The notes under the pieces were generated by a model. The model saw only the letters and a list, made by a program, of their open reading frames with translations, did no database searches and was not told the origin of the DNA. Below are positions 1 through 8,649 of a stretch of 60,038 nt of DNA, piece after piece (position 1 is the first letter of the stretch; every line of letters begins with the position of its first letter). This stretch comes from Verrucomicrobiota bacterium (GTDB taxonomy: Bacteria; Verrucomicrobiota; Verrucomicrobiia; Verrucomicrobiales; DEV007). The stretch is taken from NCBI GenBank assembly GCA_020630975.1, contig JAHDID010000010.1:78217-138254 (forward strand), given 5' to 3'. The position numbers were made by a program, and so were the translations under genes.

Positions 1-54
1 GGCGGCGGTGGCCGAGGTGGTAATAATCGCGGTCGTGGCAGAAGGCGTGGGTAG
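1..54 (+). CDS. C-terminal tail of an Arg/Gly-rich protein (partial)
   Basis: Frame 1 is open from the first base of the window to a TAG at 52-54 and encodes 17 residues made only of Gly, Arg and Asn (GGGGRGGNNRGRGRRRG). RGG-like tails of this kind are typical of RNA-binding proteins such as DEAD-box helicases or small RNA-binding domain proteins, where they add non-specific RNA affinity. The body of the gene lies outside the window, so the family cannot be decided. The high GC of the tail fits low-complexity coding sequence rather than spacer. Confidence 0.6.
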   Translation, partial: GGGGRGGNNRGRGRRRG

Positions 55-101
55 GCGGTCAGGTTAGTGGGGCTGCCTGCTCTTTTGTTGCCGTTTATTT
101 T

Positions 102-536
102 TTGCGGTGTTTGATAATTGGTGATATGGCAGTTGTTGTTATGACAGCTTCCCTGACTTTCCTTTCTAGGGTCTACATTGTGCCTACAGATCTCGGGATC
201 TACCTGACGGCATTGATCATGATCATCCTGACGCAGGTGCTTTTATGGTCGATTGCTCGATACACGACGGATATTGAGATATGGCGCTGTTTGGGGTTTT
301 GTGCGGTAGTAGGAGCGGCTTCTGCTATGGGGTTTGCTCTAGCTGGGGCCAGCGGAAATGGCTGGTGGGGTGTGTTGGGTTGTGGGGCGTTTGCCGGCTA
401 TTTGATAGGCGGGTTTATTTATGATTTTGATCTCTGGCAGCGTATCGTGGTAGCTATCTGTGGGCCGATATTGGCAGCTATCGCATTCTTCGGCGGGTAT
501 GCTCTCAAGGGGCTCATCTATTCCGGTTTGAGTTAA
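102..536 (+). CDS. small multi-pass membrane protein, unknown function
   Basis: The 144-residue product (TTG start at 102) is mostly hydrophobic, with about four membrane segments: near residues 8-24, 30-52, 62-105 (Gly/Ala-rich, possibly two) and 112-140. An ATG at 126 would give 135 residues and is an equally good start, since neither start has a clear Shine-Dalgarno. No charged catalytic motif is visible and I do not recognise the family. It lies 20 bp upstream of the next gene on the same strand, so the two probably share a transcript. Confidence 0.55.
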   Translation: MRCLIIGDMAVVVMTASLTFLSRVYIVPTDLGIYLTALIMIILTQVLLWSIARYTTDIEIWRCLGFCAVVGAASAMGFALAGASGNGWWGVLGCGAFAGYLIGGFIYDFDLWQRIVVAICGPILAAIAFFGGYALKGLIYSGLS

Positions 537-556
537 AACGGGAGGGCTCGAGTGTT

Positions 557-1012
557 ATGTTATCAGGCGGTTTACTGGGCTGGCTAATGGCTTTTATTGT
601 AGAGAAAGTCTTGGGTCGTGCTGTGGATAAAGCCGTATCAGGTGAGCATGTTGAGCCTGATGAAAGCGATTGGGATTGGTCGAAGTCTGAGGATGCTTCC
701 CCTGATCTGAATCAAATCAGCGCAGAAATTTTAGAGGCGGATGCCTCGTTGTTCTTTGGCGAAATCGTTCCGCACATAGAGCGGGGATTCGACATACCTC
801 AGATCGGTCTGCTGCTCAATCAGATCAGTCGTTTGGCAGATGGAGAGTATCGGATATCCGAGTTTCACGTGCGGGCATTTGGGCGGGGGACGGCTCTGAA
901 TGTAGGTGTGCAGCGACTATCTAAGGAGCGGATCGGAGTGCTGATCGAAAGCGATTCTGCGGTCACTTTCGAAGCGGCCACGAGTGTGGCAAAGTATGAG
1001 GCGAAGATCTGA
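557..1012 (+). CDS. hypothetical protein with N-terminal hydrophobic segment
   Basis: 151 residues starting at an ATG preceded by a GGGAGGG-like ribosome binding site about 10 bases upstream. Residues 1-20 form a hydrophobic stretch that could be a membrane anchor. The rest is acidic and soluble-looking, with an Asp/Glu/Ser/Trp-rich segment near 33-50 followed by a mixed alpha/beta region. It probably forms a unit with the small membrane protein 20 bp upstream. I do not recognise the family, and no catalytic or metal-binding pattern is visible. Confidence 0.6.
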   Translation: MLSGGLLGWLMAFIVEKVLGRAVDKAVSGEHVEPDESDWDWSKSEDASPDLNQISAEILEADASLFFGEIVPHIERGFDIPQIGLLLNQISRLADGEYRISEFHVRAFGRGTALNVGVQRLSKERIGVLIESDSAVTFEAATSVAKYEAKI

Positions 1013-1106
1013 GGCTATGGGTTTAGACTCGGTTTTTTCATTTTATCCTTTGGCACTGGTAGAGGCTCTATGGGGTCACTAGTTGGTGTTTGTCGTCACA
1101 TTGATA

Positions 1107-3242
1107 CTAGAAAGAATCTAAGATGGATACCAGGCCATTTCGACGGAGTAGGTCGGCGCGCTCCCAGCCGAAGACGGCTTTGGTGTCGTTGCGGATGTAG
1201 TTGTGGTGTGGCTTCTCGGGCTCGGTGGTGGACGTGGTTTCGATGATTTGGGGGAATTCGCCGATGTCGCCTAGTGGAATCTCGGTCGTGGCGATGGCTT
1301 GGGCTTTTTCCCAAGCTGCTCGGAGATCGTAGATGCCTCTGAGTCGGTTGGGGTAGTCTTTGTAGGGGGTGATCTCGAAGAGTCGCTCAGACAGGTCGGG
1401 GTGTAAGGCGGCTTTGTCAGGGTGTTTTTGGAGGTACTGTTCCATCTGTTTGGCGGCGTTGTAGTAGCGGCGATCGCGATCGAAGGCTTTGGCGAAATAC
1501 TCAAAGGCGAGGTGCTCTTTCTTTTGCTCCTGAAATAGCAGGCCCATCAGGTAATAGGTGCGGGGATTGTCGGCGCTTTCGTCGATGATGCGTTGGAAGA
1601 CTTTGGCTGCAGCGGCCTGAGCCTCAGGGCTGTCGAAGATGCCCTCGCAGCCAAAGCAGTGGCTCTCCACGGGGCCGAAGCTGACGGGCATTAGTTCGAA
1701 GGCTTGCTCAAAGTGAACCACAGCCTCATCGGCGCGGCCTTGGTCTAGTAGTGTCTTGGCTAGGCGCGACTGCAGGCAGTAGGCATCCTGAAAGTGGCCC
1801 AGCGCCTCTTGGTAGCGGCGGATCGCCTCGTTCTTCAGGCCAGCTTCGAGGAAGTCGTCGGCACGCTCGCCGAGGCGGATAGACTTGGTGACTTCTTCAA
1901 AGAAGGTGGCTTTCTCCTCATTGCCTTGGGCGCGTAGGATCTTGGCGAGTACATTGTAGACCTGCATGCGGGTATCTTTGCCCTGCTCGCCATCGGAGGG
2001 GTCGAGGGCTATCGCTTGGTCGACGAGTGTTTTCGCGGTATCGAGATCGCCTGCGGCGATGGCTAGCTCTGCGCGCCAGATGAGCGGGCGCTCTTCGTAG
2101 GGATTGTATAGGGAGAGTTGTTTGAGGAACGGCTCAGCCTCGGCACCGATGCGATCGATCAGTGCGCGGTAGTAGGCGTCTTTGCCGCCACGGGCGGCGA
2201 TCAGGTATTTGAGCAGTGTGGTGCCTGCTTCCTGGTCAGGTAGGGCGACTGCGAGTTGGGTGGCAAATTCGGGCAAATTGGCGAGCTCGTCGAGCCATAG
2301 CTTGGGATCGCGAAAGATGAAGCTTTCAGGTATAGCGGCGAACAAGGCTTCACTACCTTCGTGCTCCAGCGTCATCCAGAGGTGGTAAATCTCCAATTCC
2401 TTGAATTTACTCTCTTCCATTTCTCCCTTTGCACGGTCGAGAGAGGCGTAGACTTGTGGCCAGTTTTCGGGTGACCTGGTGAGAATATCGATGAAGCGCT
2501 TGCTATTGCGACGAGAATACCATTTTTTGTCTTTTGCGAAGTTCTCTATTTTTGAAAGCCCCCAATTTTTAACCTCTTCGAATAAGTCAGGACGGCTCAA
2601 TACGTCGCCTAGTATCAGCGCTTGAGTGTAGTACTGCATGGCCTTTGAGTTATCTTCTACATTAGCGGCATTATCGAGCAGCAGATCTATCCCCTCGTCG
2701 ATTTTGCCGTCATTGATCAATTTGGTCCATGGATCAATTTTCTTTTTATAGGGCTCCCTTTCTTTTGGTTTCTTGAATGTATCGACTAAAAATTGCTCGG
2801 CTTCTTCTGGGGGGGCTCCATTTTGGATTAATATAGCTTTCAGCTCGCGCCACCTATAATCGTAGGGTTGGCTCATTGATTTAATGCCGGTTTTGAGCAC
2901 GGCATTTCTGTTTTCGACTGGAGCTGTCAGAAGTGTGGCTAGGCACTCAGCTTTGTTTTTATCATCGGCACTTTTATACTTAACATTACGCATGTGATCG
3001 GCCAAGTCCGGCCACGTATCCGGCGCTGGTAGAAGAGGGTAGACATAGGATGTTTGGAAGAACCAAGCTGCAGCCGCCTCATCGAAGTATCCTTTCCACT
3101 CCTCTGGAGAATCCGTGGCAGGGAGATTTCTGAGGTAGTCAGCATTTCGCATTTCAAAACTACCGACGAAGCTTTGGCCATAGCATCCTGTCAGAAAACT
3201 AACGCTTAGACATATCAAGGGGAGCAAAATAGGGAATCGCAT
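1107..3242 (-). CDS. TPR-repeat lipoprotein downstream of the RND pump
   Basis: 711 residues. The N terminus is a lipoprotein signal: a hydrophobic core then LTGC, placing the lipidated Cys at residue 20. Residues 400-620 hold several tetratricopeptide-like repeats, for example the AIRRYQEALGHFQDAYCL and PRTYYLMGLLFQEQKKEHL segments, so the protein is likely a scaffold at the membrane surface. The ORF starts 35 bp after the pump gene stops, on the same strand, and closes a marR-adaptor-pump-TPR run. A role in assembling or protecting the efflux complex is inference from position; TPR lipoproteins are also common beside unrelated genes in this phylum. The ATG at 3242 is the only good start before the signal peptide. 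Confidence 0.8.
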   Translation of the reverse strand: MRFPILLPLICLSVSFLTGCYGQSFVGSFEMRNADYLRNLPATDSPEEWKGYFDEAAAAWFFQTSYVYPLLPAPDTWPDLADHMRNVKYKSADDKNKAECLATLLTAPVENRNAVLKTGIKSMSQPYDYRWRELKAILIQNGAPPEEAEQFLVDTFKKPKEREPYKKKIDPWTKLINDGKIDEGIDLLLDNAANVEDNSKAMQYYTQALILGDVLSRPDLFEEVKNWGLSKIENFAKDKKWYSRRNSKRFIDILTRSPENWPQVYASLDRAKGEMEESKFKELEIYHLWMTLEHEGSEALFAAIPESFIFRDPKLWLDELANLPEFATQLAVALPDQEAGTTLLKYLIAARGGKDAYYRALIDRIGAEAEPFLKQLSLYNPYEERPLIWRAELAIAAGDLDTAKTLVDQAIALDPSDGEQGKDTRMQVYNVLAKILRAQGNEEKATFFEEVTKSIRLGERADDFLEAGLKNEAIRRYQEALGHFQDAYCLQSRLAKTLLDQGRADEAVVHFEQAFELMPVSFGPVESHCFGCEGIFDSPEAQAAAAKVFQRIIDESADNPRTYYLMGLLFQEQKKEHLAFEYFAKAFDRDRRYYNAAKQMEQYLQKHPDKAALHPDLSERLFEITPYKDYPNRLRGIYDLRAAWEKAQAIATTEIPLGDIGEFPQIIETTSTTEPEKPHHNYIRNDTKAVFGWERADLLRRNGLVSILDSF

Positions 3243-3277
3243 CCCTTTATTTGCCGAAAAGTTGGCAATAGGTCAAT

Positions 3278-6200
3278 CTACTTCTCTTCAAAGAGGCTGC
3301 GTCTCGCATTGGCTAGATCATTTAGCACGAGGTAGTTGATCGGCACTAGCACGAGGGTGATCAGCGTCGCAAACAGTATGCCGTAGCCTAGGCTGACTGC
3401 CATCGGTATCAAAAACTGCGCCTGGGTAGACTCCATACGGATCAGTGGGAATAGTCCGGCAAAAGTCGTGGCCGAGGTGAGGATGATCGGGCGAAATCTC
3501 GCGGCACCTGCGGCCGACACCGCCTGAAAAACCGTATCGCCAGCACGGCGACGGCGATTGATGTAGTCGACGAGTACGAGGCTATCGTTTACCACCACAC
3601 CTGCGAGTGCCAGCATGCCTAGAAAGCTCAAGATACCCACAGGCATACCGCCAATGTCGGCTTTCACCTGGTCCTCGATGATGTGGCCGAGCACGGCACC
3701 GATCAGACCAAATGGAATGACCGACATGACGATGAGTGGCTGTACGTAGGAGCGAAATGGGATGGCGAGCATCGCGTAGATGCCAAAGATGATGATGAGA
3801 GCGCCCAGCTTGATCCCTGCATTGCTCTCCTCATTGTCACGAGCTTCGCCGACGAAGTCGTAGCTGACGGTGCGGTAGGGACTATTGCCACTGGTCTGCT
3901 CGTCTAGCCATTCGCTCAGGTCGGCGCGTACGTCATCTAGCTTGGCCACGGCCTTGTCGGCATCGGCAGATATGGTCACGGCGCGGTAGCGATCGATACG
4001 AGTGATGCGCGGCGGAGTCTGGGTGACAGTGGCCTCCGCTACGGTGGTAAAGGGTACCTCGGTGCCATCTCGGGTGCGGATCTTCATCGACTCGAGAGCG
4101 GCTAGAGATTGGCGGTCTTTGAGCGGGTACTTCAGCATCACCCGCACCTCGTCGCGGCCGCGCTGGAGGCGCTGGATCTCTTCGCCGAAAAAGGCCTGTC
4201 GCACCTGGCGAGCGAGATCGGTCAGGGTCAGGCCAAACTGCTCGGCCTCGGGGCGGATGGCTAGCTGGATCTCATCGCGGCTCTCATCGAGACTGTCCTC
4301 GATATCGAATAGCCCCTGATAGCTTGCCAGCTTGTCGCGCGTCTGGCCAGCGAGATCGGCTAGGGCCTGGGCATTTTGCCCACGCAGCTCGACTCGTATC
4401 GGGTCGCGGCCGCGCATGATCTCGGCGCGGAAGTAGAGCTGATTCGCCCCGACGATGCCGATCTCCTCGACTCGCTCGCGCCAGATGCTGAGGATCTCGC
4501 GGGCATCGATATCCAGCTCGCGCTCCTCGGGCGCGGTGATGTAAAAGACAATCTCGCCACGGTGACTACTGCCTGTGCGAGTGGTGCCTTTCGATGAAGC
4601 GACACCCTGCCCCCCGGCACTGGCAAAGACATCCTCGATGATGGAGACGCCATCGGTGCCAACGAATTCCTCGCGCATGTCCTCGACGATCTGCTCGATC
4701 TGCATGATGTAGCCGTGGGTGATCTCGTATGGCGTACCCTCCTGCATAGTCAGGCGGCAGGTGGCGCGTTCGCTGGCGACTCGGGGAAATTTTACCTGCT
4801 TCACCGCGCCACCGATCATCGCGCCGATGATGAGCGTCATGCCACCGAGGAATAGGGCGAGCACCGCGTAGCGCCACTCGAGTGCGACATTTAGCACTGG
4901 CTGAAAGACCCGCTGCACAAACCACTCCAGACTACCGGCAAAGGCGCGCTGCACTTTGGAAAACACGCCATAGGCCTGGCCGCAGTAGCCAGCGATCTGG
5001 CGACCGAGGAAGAAAGTGATCACCCCTTTCAGAAAACGGCGCGGGCTGTGGGTGAGGTGCGAGGGTAGGATGAGCTTTGACTCGATCAGCGAAAAGGCCA
5101 GCACGCTGATGACGATGGTAGCGATCTGCGGCATCCAGCTCATGCTCGGACCCTCCATGAAGTACAGGGAGACAAATGCCAGCATGGTGGTGAACACGCC
5201 AAACATCACCGGCATGGTCACCTCTTTGGTACCTTTTATCGAGGCCTGCACGATATCGGCGCCCTCCTGCTCCTGGTGAGAGTAGACATTCTCCCCTGTC
5301 ACGATGGCATCGTCGACCACCACCCCGAGCACGAGGATGAAGCCAAACAGGCTGACGATATTGACCGTGACGTCGAAAAGCGGCATCAGTGCCAGGGTGC
5401 CGAGAAAGCAAACCGGGATCCCGAGCATCACCCAAAACCCGAGGCTGGGTCTGAGGAAAAGGGTGAGGATGATGAAGACGAAAAGCATCGATTTCCACGC
5501 CGAGTCAAACAGCGTGATCAGGCGTGCCTTCACGATGCGCGAGGAGTCGCCCCAGTAGGCCACGCTCACGCCCTCCGGCAGAGTCGCTTGGCGCTCGGAG
5601 ATGTAGTCTTTTACCTCTTCGGCGATGCGGATGGCGCTCTGGGTGCCTTCGCGAAAGACTGGGATGATCACGCAGCGCTCCCCATTGAAGCGGGCGAGGA
5701 ATTCATCTTCGTGAAAACCATCGGTGACCTTGGCGATGTCGCCCAGCTTCAGGCGGGTGCCATCGCTGAGTGTGCGCAGTGGTATCGCCTCGAATTGAGC
5801 CTGATTGTAGGCGCGGCCTTTGGTGCGTAGCGCCACTTTGCCCGATTCGGTATCGAGCGTGCCGGCGGGGATGTCGATGGAGTAGCTGCGCAGCGCATTG
5901 GAGATCTGGGCAAAGGTCATGCCGTAGCGCTCGAGAGCATCCTCATCTACCTCGATGGCGATCTCGTAGGCGCGTACGCCCTGCAGCGCGGCGTGGGTGA
6001 TCTCTGGCAGAGCGGTGATCTCGTCGCGGATCTCGGCCCCGAGCTGGGCGAGGTCGCGCTCGTGCAGCTCGCCACTCAGCACCACACTGATGGTCCAGCG
6101 CTCGAGTTTCGCCTGGGCTACGGTGACATTTTCGGCATCACCTGGGGGAAAATCGACGATGCCATCCACACGTGTCTCGATCTCGTCGCGCAGCTCTTTC

Positions 6201-6502
6201 ACATCGTAGCCATCGTCTACCTCTACCATCACCTGGCCGGAGCTGGCGGTGGCGGTAGATACGATCTCCTCGATGCCCTCGAGATCGGCGATCGCCTCCT
6301 CGATACGCATCACGATCGATTCCTCGATCTCTTCTGGATTGGAGCCGCGGTAGGGCACCGATACTGTGATGCTGCGCAGCTCCGACATGGGAAATACCTC
6401 GACCGGTATCTTGCGCATACCGACCACAGCACCACCGGCTATCACGATAGCTAGCAGCAGCAGATTCGCCGCTACCCCATTTCTGCAGAAAAAAGCGATC
6501 AT
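3278..6502 (-). CDS. RND-family efflux pump, inner-membrane permease (HAE1/AcrB-like)
   Basis: 1,074 residues, close to AcrB length. The N terminus is the usual first membrane helix, followed by porter-domain sequence (KIPVEVFPMSELRSITVSVP), then a block of helices from about 335 to 470. The TM4 acidic pair that carries protons is visible as VVVDDAIV (Asp397, Asp398). A second porter half and helix block follow, with helix 10 reading GVVVNDSLVLVD near residues 968-979. The equivalent of the AcrB Lys940 is Asn here, a change seen in some marine RND subfamilies. It would export toxic or hydrophobic compounds by proton antiport with the adaptor encoded just upstream. No outer-membrane TolC-like gene is in the window. 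GAGG-type ribosome binding sequence precedes the ATG (AGGAGG about 9 bases upstream). Confidence 0.95.
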   Translation of the reverse strand: MIAFFCRNGVAANLLLLAIVIAGGAVVGMRKIPVEVFPMSELRSITVSVPYRGSNPEEIEESIVMRIEEAIADLEGIEEIVSTATASSGQVMVEVDDGYDVKELRDEIETRVDGIVDFPPGDAENVTVAQAKLERWTISVVLSGELHERDLAQLGAEIRDEITALPEITHAALQGVRAYEIAIEVDEDALERYGMTFAQISNALRSYSIDIPAGTLDTESGKVALRTKGRAYNQAQFEAIPLRTLSDGTRLKLGDIAKVTDGFHEDEFLARFNGERCVIIPVFREGTQSAIRIAEEVKDYISERQATLPEGVSVAYWGDSSRIVKARLITLFDSAWKSMLFVFIILTLFLRPSLGFWVMLGIPVCFLGTLALMPLFDVTVNIVSLFGFILVLGVVVDDAIVTGENVYSHQEQEGADIVQASIKGTKEVTMPVMFGVFTTMLAFVSLYFMEGPSMSWMPQIATIVISVLAFSLIESKLILPSHLTHSPRRFLKGVITFFLGRQIAGYCGQAYGVFSKVQRAFAGSLEWFVQRVFQPVLNVALEWRYAVLALFLGGMTLIIGAMIGGAVKQVKFPRVASERATCRLTMQEGTPYEITHGYIMQIEQIVEDMREEFVGTDGVSIIEDVFASAGGQGVASSKGTTRTGSSHRGEIVFYITAPEERELDIDAREILSIWRERVEEIGIVGANQLYFRAEIMRGRDPIRVELRGQNAQALADLAGQTRDKLASYQGLFDIEDSLDESRDEIQLAIRPEAEQFGLTLTDLARQVRQAFFGEEIQRLQRGRDEVRVMLKYPLKDRQSLAALESMKIRTRDGTEVPFTTVAEATVTQTPPRITRIDRYRAVTISADADKAVAKLDDVRADLSEWLDEQTSGNSPYRTVSYDFVGEARDNEESNAGIKLGALIIIFGIYAMLAIPFRSYVQPLIVMSVIPFGLIGAVLGHIIEDQVKADIGGMPVGILSFLGMLALAGVVVNDSLVLVDYINRRRRAGDTVFQAVSAAGAARFRPIILTSATTFAGLFPLIRMESTQAQFLIPMAVSLGYGILFATLITLVLVPINYLVLNDLANARRSLFEEK

Positions 6503-6523
6503 AGAGTGGCTACCTCCTGCGAT

Positions 6524-6559
6524 TCAATAGGGTACAATTTTGACTCAATAGGGTACAAT
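6524..6559 (-). promoter_or_regulatory. two tandem 15-bp sites, 21-bp period, upstream of the RND gene
   Basis: On the minus strand the sequence ATTGTACCCTATTGA occurs twice without mismatch, at 6559-6545 and 6538-6524, with starts exactly 21 bp apart, which is two helical turns. The nearer copy ends 21 bp before the pump start codon. A near-identical pair with the same spacing occurs at 28363-28398 before an oxidoreductase gene. Two identical sites on the same DNA face suggest a binding site for a dimeric or cooperative regulator, or a conserved repeat arm; no promoter consensus is obvious within it. Confidence 0.6.
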
Positions 6560-6570
6560 CGCTCGTAGGC

Positions 6571-6632
6571 GTGGCTTTTCAGCCGCCTAGCGACAGGCTC
6601 GGCCAGTGATGATGAGGCGGCTGGAAAGCCAC
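6571..6632. repeat. long imperfect inverted repeat (18-bp arms) between adaptor and pump genes
   Basis: The arms 6571-6588 (GTGGCTTTTCAGCCGCCT) and 6615-6632 (AGGCGGCTGGAAAGCCAC) pair over 18 positions with one G-T wobble, enclosing a 26-base loop. It lies wholly between the adaptor stop and the pump start on the same strand. Without a T-run it is not a classical terminator. A hairpin here could stabilise or partly block the transcript and so set the adaptor-to-pump ratio, or it may be a MITE-like dispersed repeat. Confidence 0.7.
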
Positions 6633-6656
6633 CTCTACAGAGAGGGCGCGGCATCA

Positions 6657-7940
6657 TCACTCTGCTCCTCCTTTTTTGCCCTTGCCGCCTTTACCTTTCC
6701 CTTTCGAGCCCTTTTCCCCTTTGCCCTTCACGCCGGGGATGTTTTCGACCTTGGGTTTTACCCCATCGATGGTGGCGATGACTTGGGCACCATTTACTGG
6801 GTAGGCGATATTGGTCAGGCAGAGCCGTTCGCCTGCCTTGATACCCGCGCTGCCGTCGGCGGGTATCACGATCTCGTCTGTGCCCTGCCAGACAGGGGTC
6901 ACCTCGCGGCGCTCGATTCGCGACTGTTGATCGATCAGCACGACTTCGCCGCTCACGCGCACGGTCGAGCGGGGTAGCACCAGCACATCGCGCAGTAGGT
7001 CGCCTTTGACTTTGGCATCGACATACATGCCTATCTTTAGCGGAGCGCCGCCTGCCTCTCGGCGGTAGGGATCGGCTATCTCCGCCACCACGAATAGCTG
7101 GCGCGAGGCAGTATCGATAGAGCTATCGACACGCACGATCTTTCCGGTCCAGGTCGACTGCTGGCGACCGATCTTGGCCGTCACCTCCACCTCGGGGCCA
7201 GTGGGCGTGCTGGCAGCAGATTCGCCACGGTAGTTTTCCGGCAGCTCGACGAAGGCGAGTTGATTGTTGGTCAGCGGTAGGCGCACCTCCATGATATCGG
7301 TGGCAAAGGCGCGGCCCAGCTGGGTATTGGGCGAGAGGTACTGGCCCACATCGACACGCTGCTCGAGGATGCGGCCGGCGTAGGGAGCCCGTACCTCGGT
7401 GCGCTCCAGGTCGCGATGGGCGCGCTCCAGGCTGGCCTGTGCGGCCTCCACTCGGGCCTCGGCCTCCTCGCGCTGTGGCACGCGTAGCACCATATCGGAT
7501 GGGGTGCCGTATTTGCCCAGCCGCTTCCAGTTCTCAGCTGCCTGAGTGCCGCGAGCTTTTTCTTCCTCTAGGGCGCGCTTGGCCTGGGCGAGTTGGCTTT
7601 TCGCAGAGATCAGTGCGGTCTCGTAGTCATATTTCTCCAGGCGCAGCAGTGCTTCGCCTTTCTCAAAGAAGCTACCCTCGCGAAAGTTGGGCGATATCCA
7701 CTCCACCTTGCCCGCTACCTCGGGGAAAAGAGTCGTCGTGGTACGCGGCACTACGGTGCCACGAGTGGGCAGGTAGACTTGGTAATCGGTAGGCTGGAGA
7801 GTCTCTGCCTCCACCTGAGTGATCTGTGGGATAGTGGGCCGCTGCTTGGGCGCTTCCCTTTTGCTGATAAATATCCAAGCGCCTCCGACACAGGCGGCGA
7901 GTATCAAAAAGGGGAGTAATATCCTAAAAAAAAGTCTCAT
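6657..7940 (-). CDS. RND efflux periplasmic adaptor (membrane fusion protein)
   Basis: 427 residues. An N-terminal membrane anchor/signal (residues 5-24) is followed by a lipoyl/biotinyl-like half (VAGKVEWISPNFREGSFFEKGE, here in residues about 74-95), an alpha-hairpin coiled coil (about 112-190, rich in Ala, Glu, Arg), the second lipoyl half ending in EVRAPYAGRI, and beta-barrel and membrane-proximal domains. This is the standard adaptor layout linking an RND permease to an outer-membrane channel. It lies between marR and the pump gene on one strand. Odd feature: the last 25 or so residues are almost only Lys and Gly, a polybasic tail not usual in adaptors, which could bind lipid A phosphates or acidic polymers (inference). 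Confidence 0.93.
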   Translation of the reverse strand: MRLFFRILLPFLILAACVGGAWIFISKREAPKQRPTIPQITQVEAETLQPTDYQVYLPTRGTVVPRTTTTLFPEVAGKVEWISPNFREGSFFEKGEALLRLEKYDYETALISAKSQLAQAKRALEEEKARGTQAAENWKRLGKYGTPSDMVLRVPQREEAEARVEAAQASLERAHRDLERTEVRAPYAGRILEQRVDVGQYLSPNTQLGRAFATDIMEVRLPLTNNQLAFVELPENYRGESAASTPTGPEVEVTAKIGRQQSTWTGKIVRVDSSIDTASRQLFVVAEIADPYRREAGGAPLKIGMYVDAKVKGDLLRDVLVLPRSTVRVSGEVVLIDQQSRIERREVTPVWQGTDEIVIPADGSAGIKAGERLCLTNIAYPVNGAQVIATIDGVKPKVENIPGVKGKGEKGSKGKGKGGKGKKGGAE

Positions 7941-8082
7941 AGGCCTCTCACGCAGCGGGGCATGTGGTAAAGCATACGCCTACCAACCCCAAACTTGCGG
8001 AAAGGTTGCCGAGGGCTGGCGATATGCCAGAAATAATGACTCAGCAGGGTCACTTTGCCCGATGAGAGGCAGCGCTGTGATA

Positions 8083-8577
8083 TCAGCCAGCTTCGACCAT
8101 ATCGCGGACCACGCTCAGGCGCGGATCGCCATCGCAGTCAGCGGCTAGGGAGTCGGCGATCAGATGCTGAGTGATCCGACGAATGGCGAACACCACCTGC
8201 GCACCCACTGGCGTGATCTGCACCATCACCTTGCGCCGATCGGTAGTCGATGGCACCCGGTGTACGTAGCCCATGCTGGGCTTTTCTGGGCGATTCACCC
8301 TCTCATCGCCGAGGCGGTCGATCAGGCCAGTGATAGCCGCGTCTTTTACCGACAGGGTATCGGCGATCTCCTTCATCGTCATAGGGCCTGACTCGAGCAG
8401 GCGGCTCAGCAGGAAGTATTGTTTGAAGGAAATCTCATACTCCTTCAGCGCATCGGTGAGCCCGAGTAGGAAGGAAAAATCGAGTAGGTTCGGCTGTGCC
8501 GCAGCACTGTGATCATCGAATTCGATGACGTTGCTCTTGTCTTGGAGGCTCTGGTTACGAGCGATAGGTTGTTTCAT
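8083..8577 (-). CDS. MarR-family transcriptional regulator
   Basis: 164 residues with the winged-helix layout of the family: helix pair around 45-63 (FKQYFLLSRLLESGPMTM), recognition helix about 66-82 (IADTLSVKDAAITGLIDRL), and a wing with the signature DRRKVMVQITPVG near 113-126. MarR proteins bind DNA as dimers and are released by small ligands. It is the first gene of the marR-adaptor-pump-TPR run, 142 bp upstream of the adaptor, so it is the likely local repressor of the efflux genes. Two AACCAA-type dyads lie just upstream of and at its start codon, consistent with autoregulation. Ligand unknown. Confidence 0.92.
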   Translation of the reverse strand: MKQPIARNQSLQDKSNVIEFDDHSAAAQPNLLDFSFLLGLTDALKEYEISFKQYFLLSRLLESGPMTMKEIADTLSVKDAAITGLIDRLGDERVNRPEKPSMGYVHRVPSTTDRRKVMVQITPVGAQVVFAIRRITQHLIADSLAADCDGDPRLSVVRDMVEAG

Positions 8578-8578
8578 G

Positions 8579-8634
8579 CCAATCTTGGTTGTTGTTGTTC
8601 AGTTGGTCATCTATTGAACGAACCAAAATTGGTT
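8579..8634. promoter_or_regulatory. candidate MarR operators (two AACCAA-type dyads)
   Basis: Site 1 at 8621-8634 is a perfect dyad, AACCAA-AA-TTGGTT. Site 2 at 8579-8590, read on the minus strand, is AACCAAGATTGG, matching site 1 at 11 of 12 positions and ending one base before the start codon at 8577. Centres are about 43 bp apart, close to four helical turns. A repressor bound here would cover the promoter and the translation start of marR. MarR-family sites are usually 14-20 bp dyads of this form. The assignment is inferred from position and symmetry. Confidence 0.6.
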
Positions 8635-8649
8635 AAGATTAGAATTTAT

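Noticed and set aside
4932-5498. 188-residue minus-strand ORF within the RND gene
   Set aside because: His/Arg-rich alternate frame of the pump.
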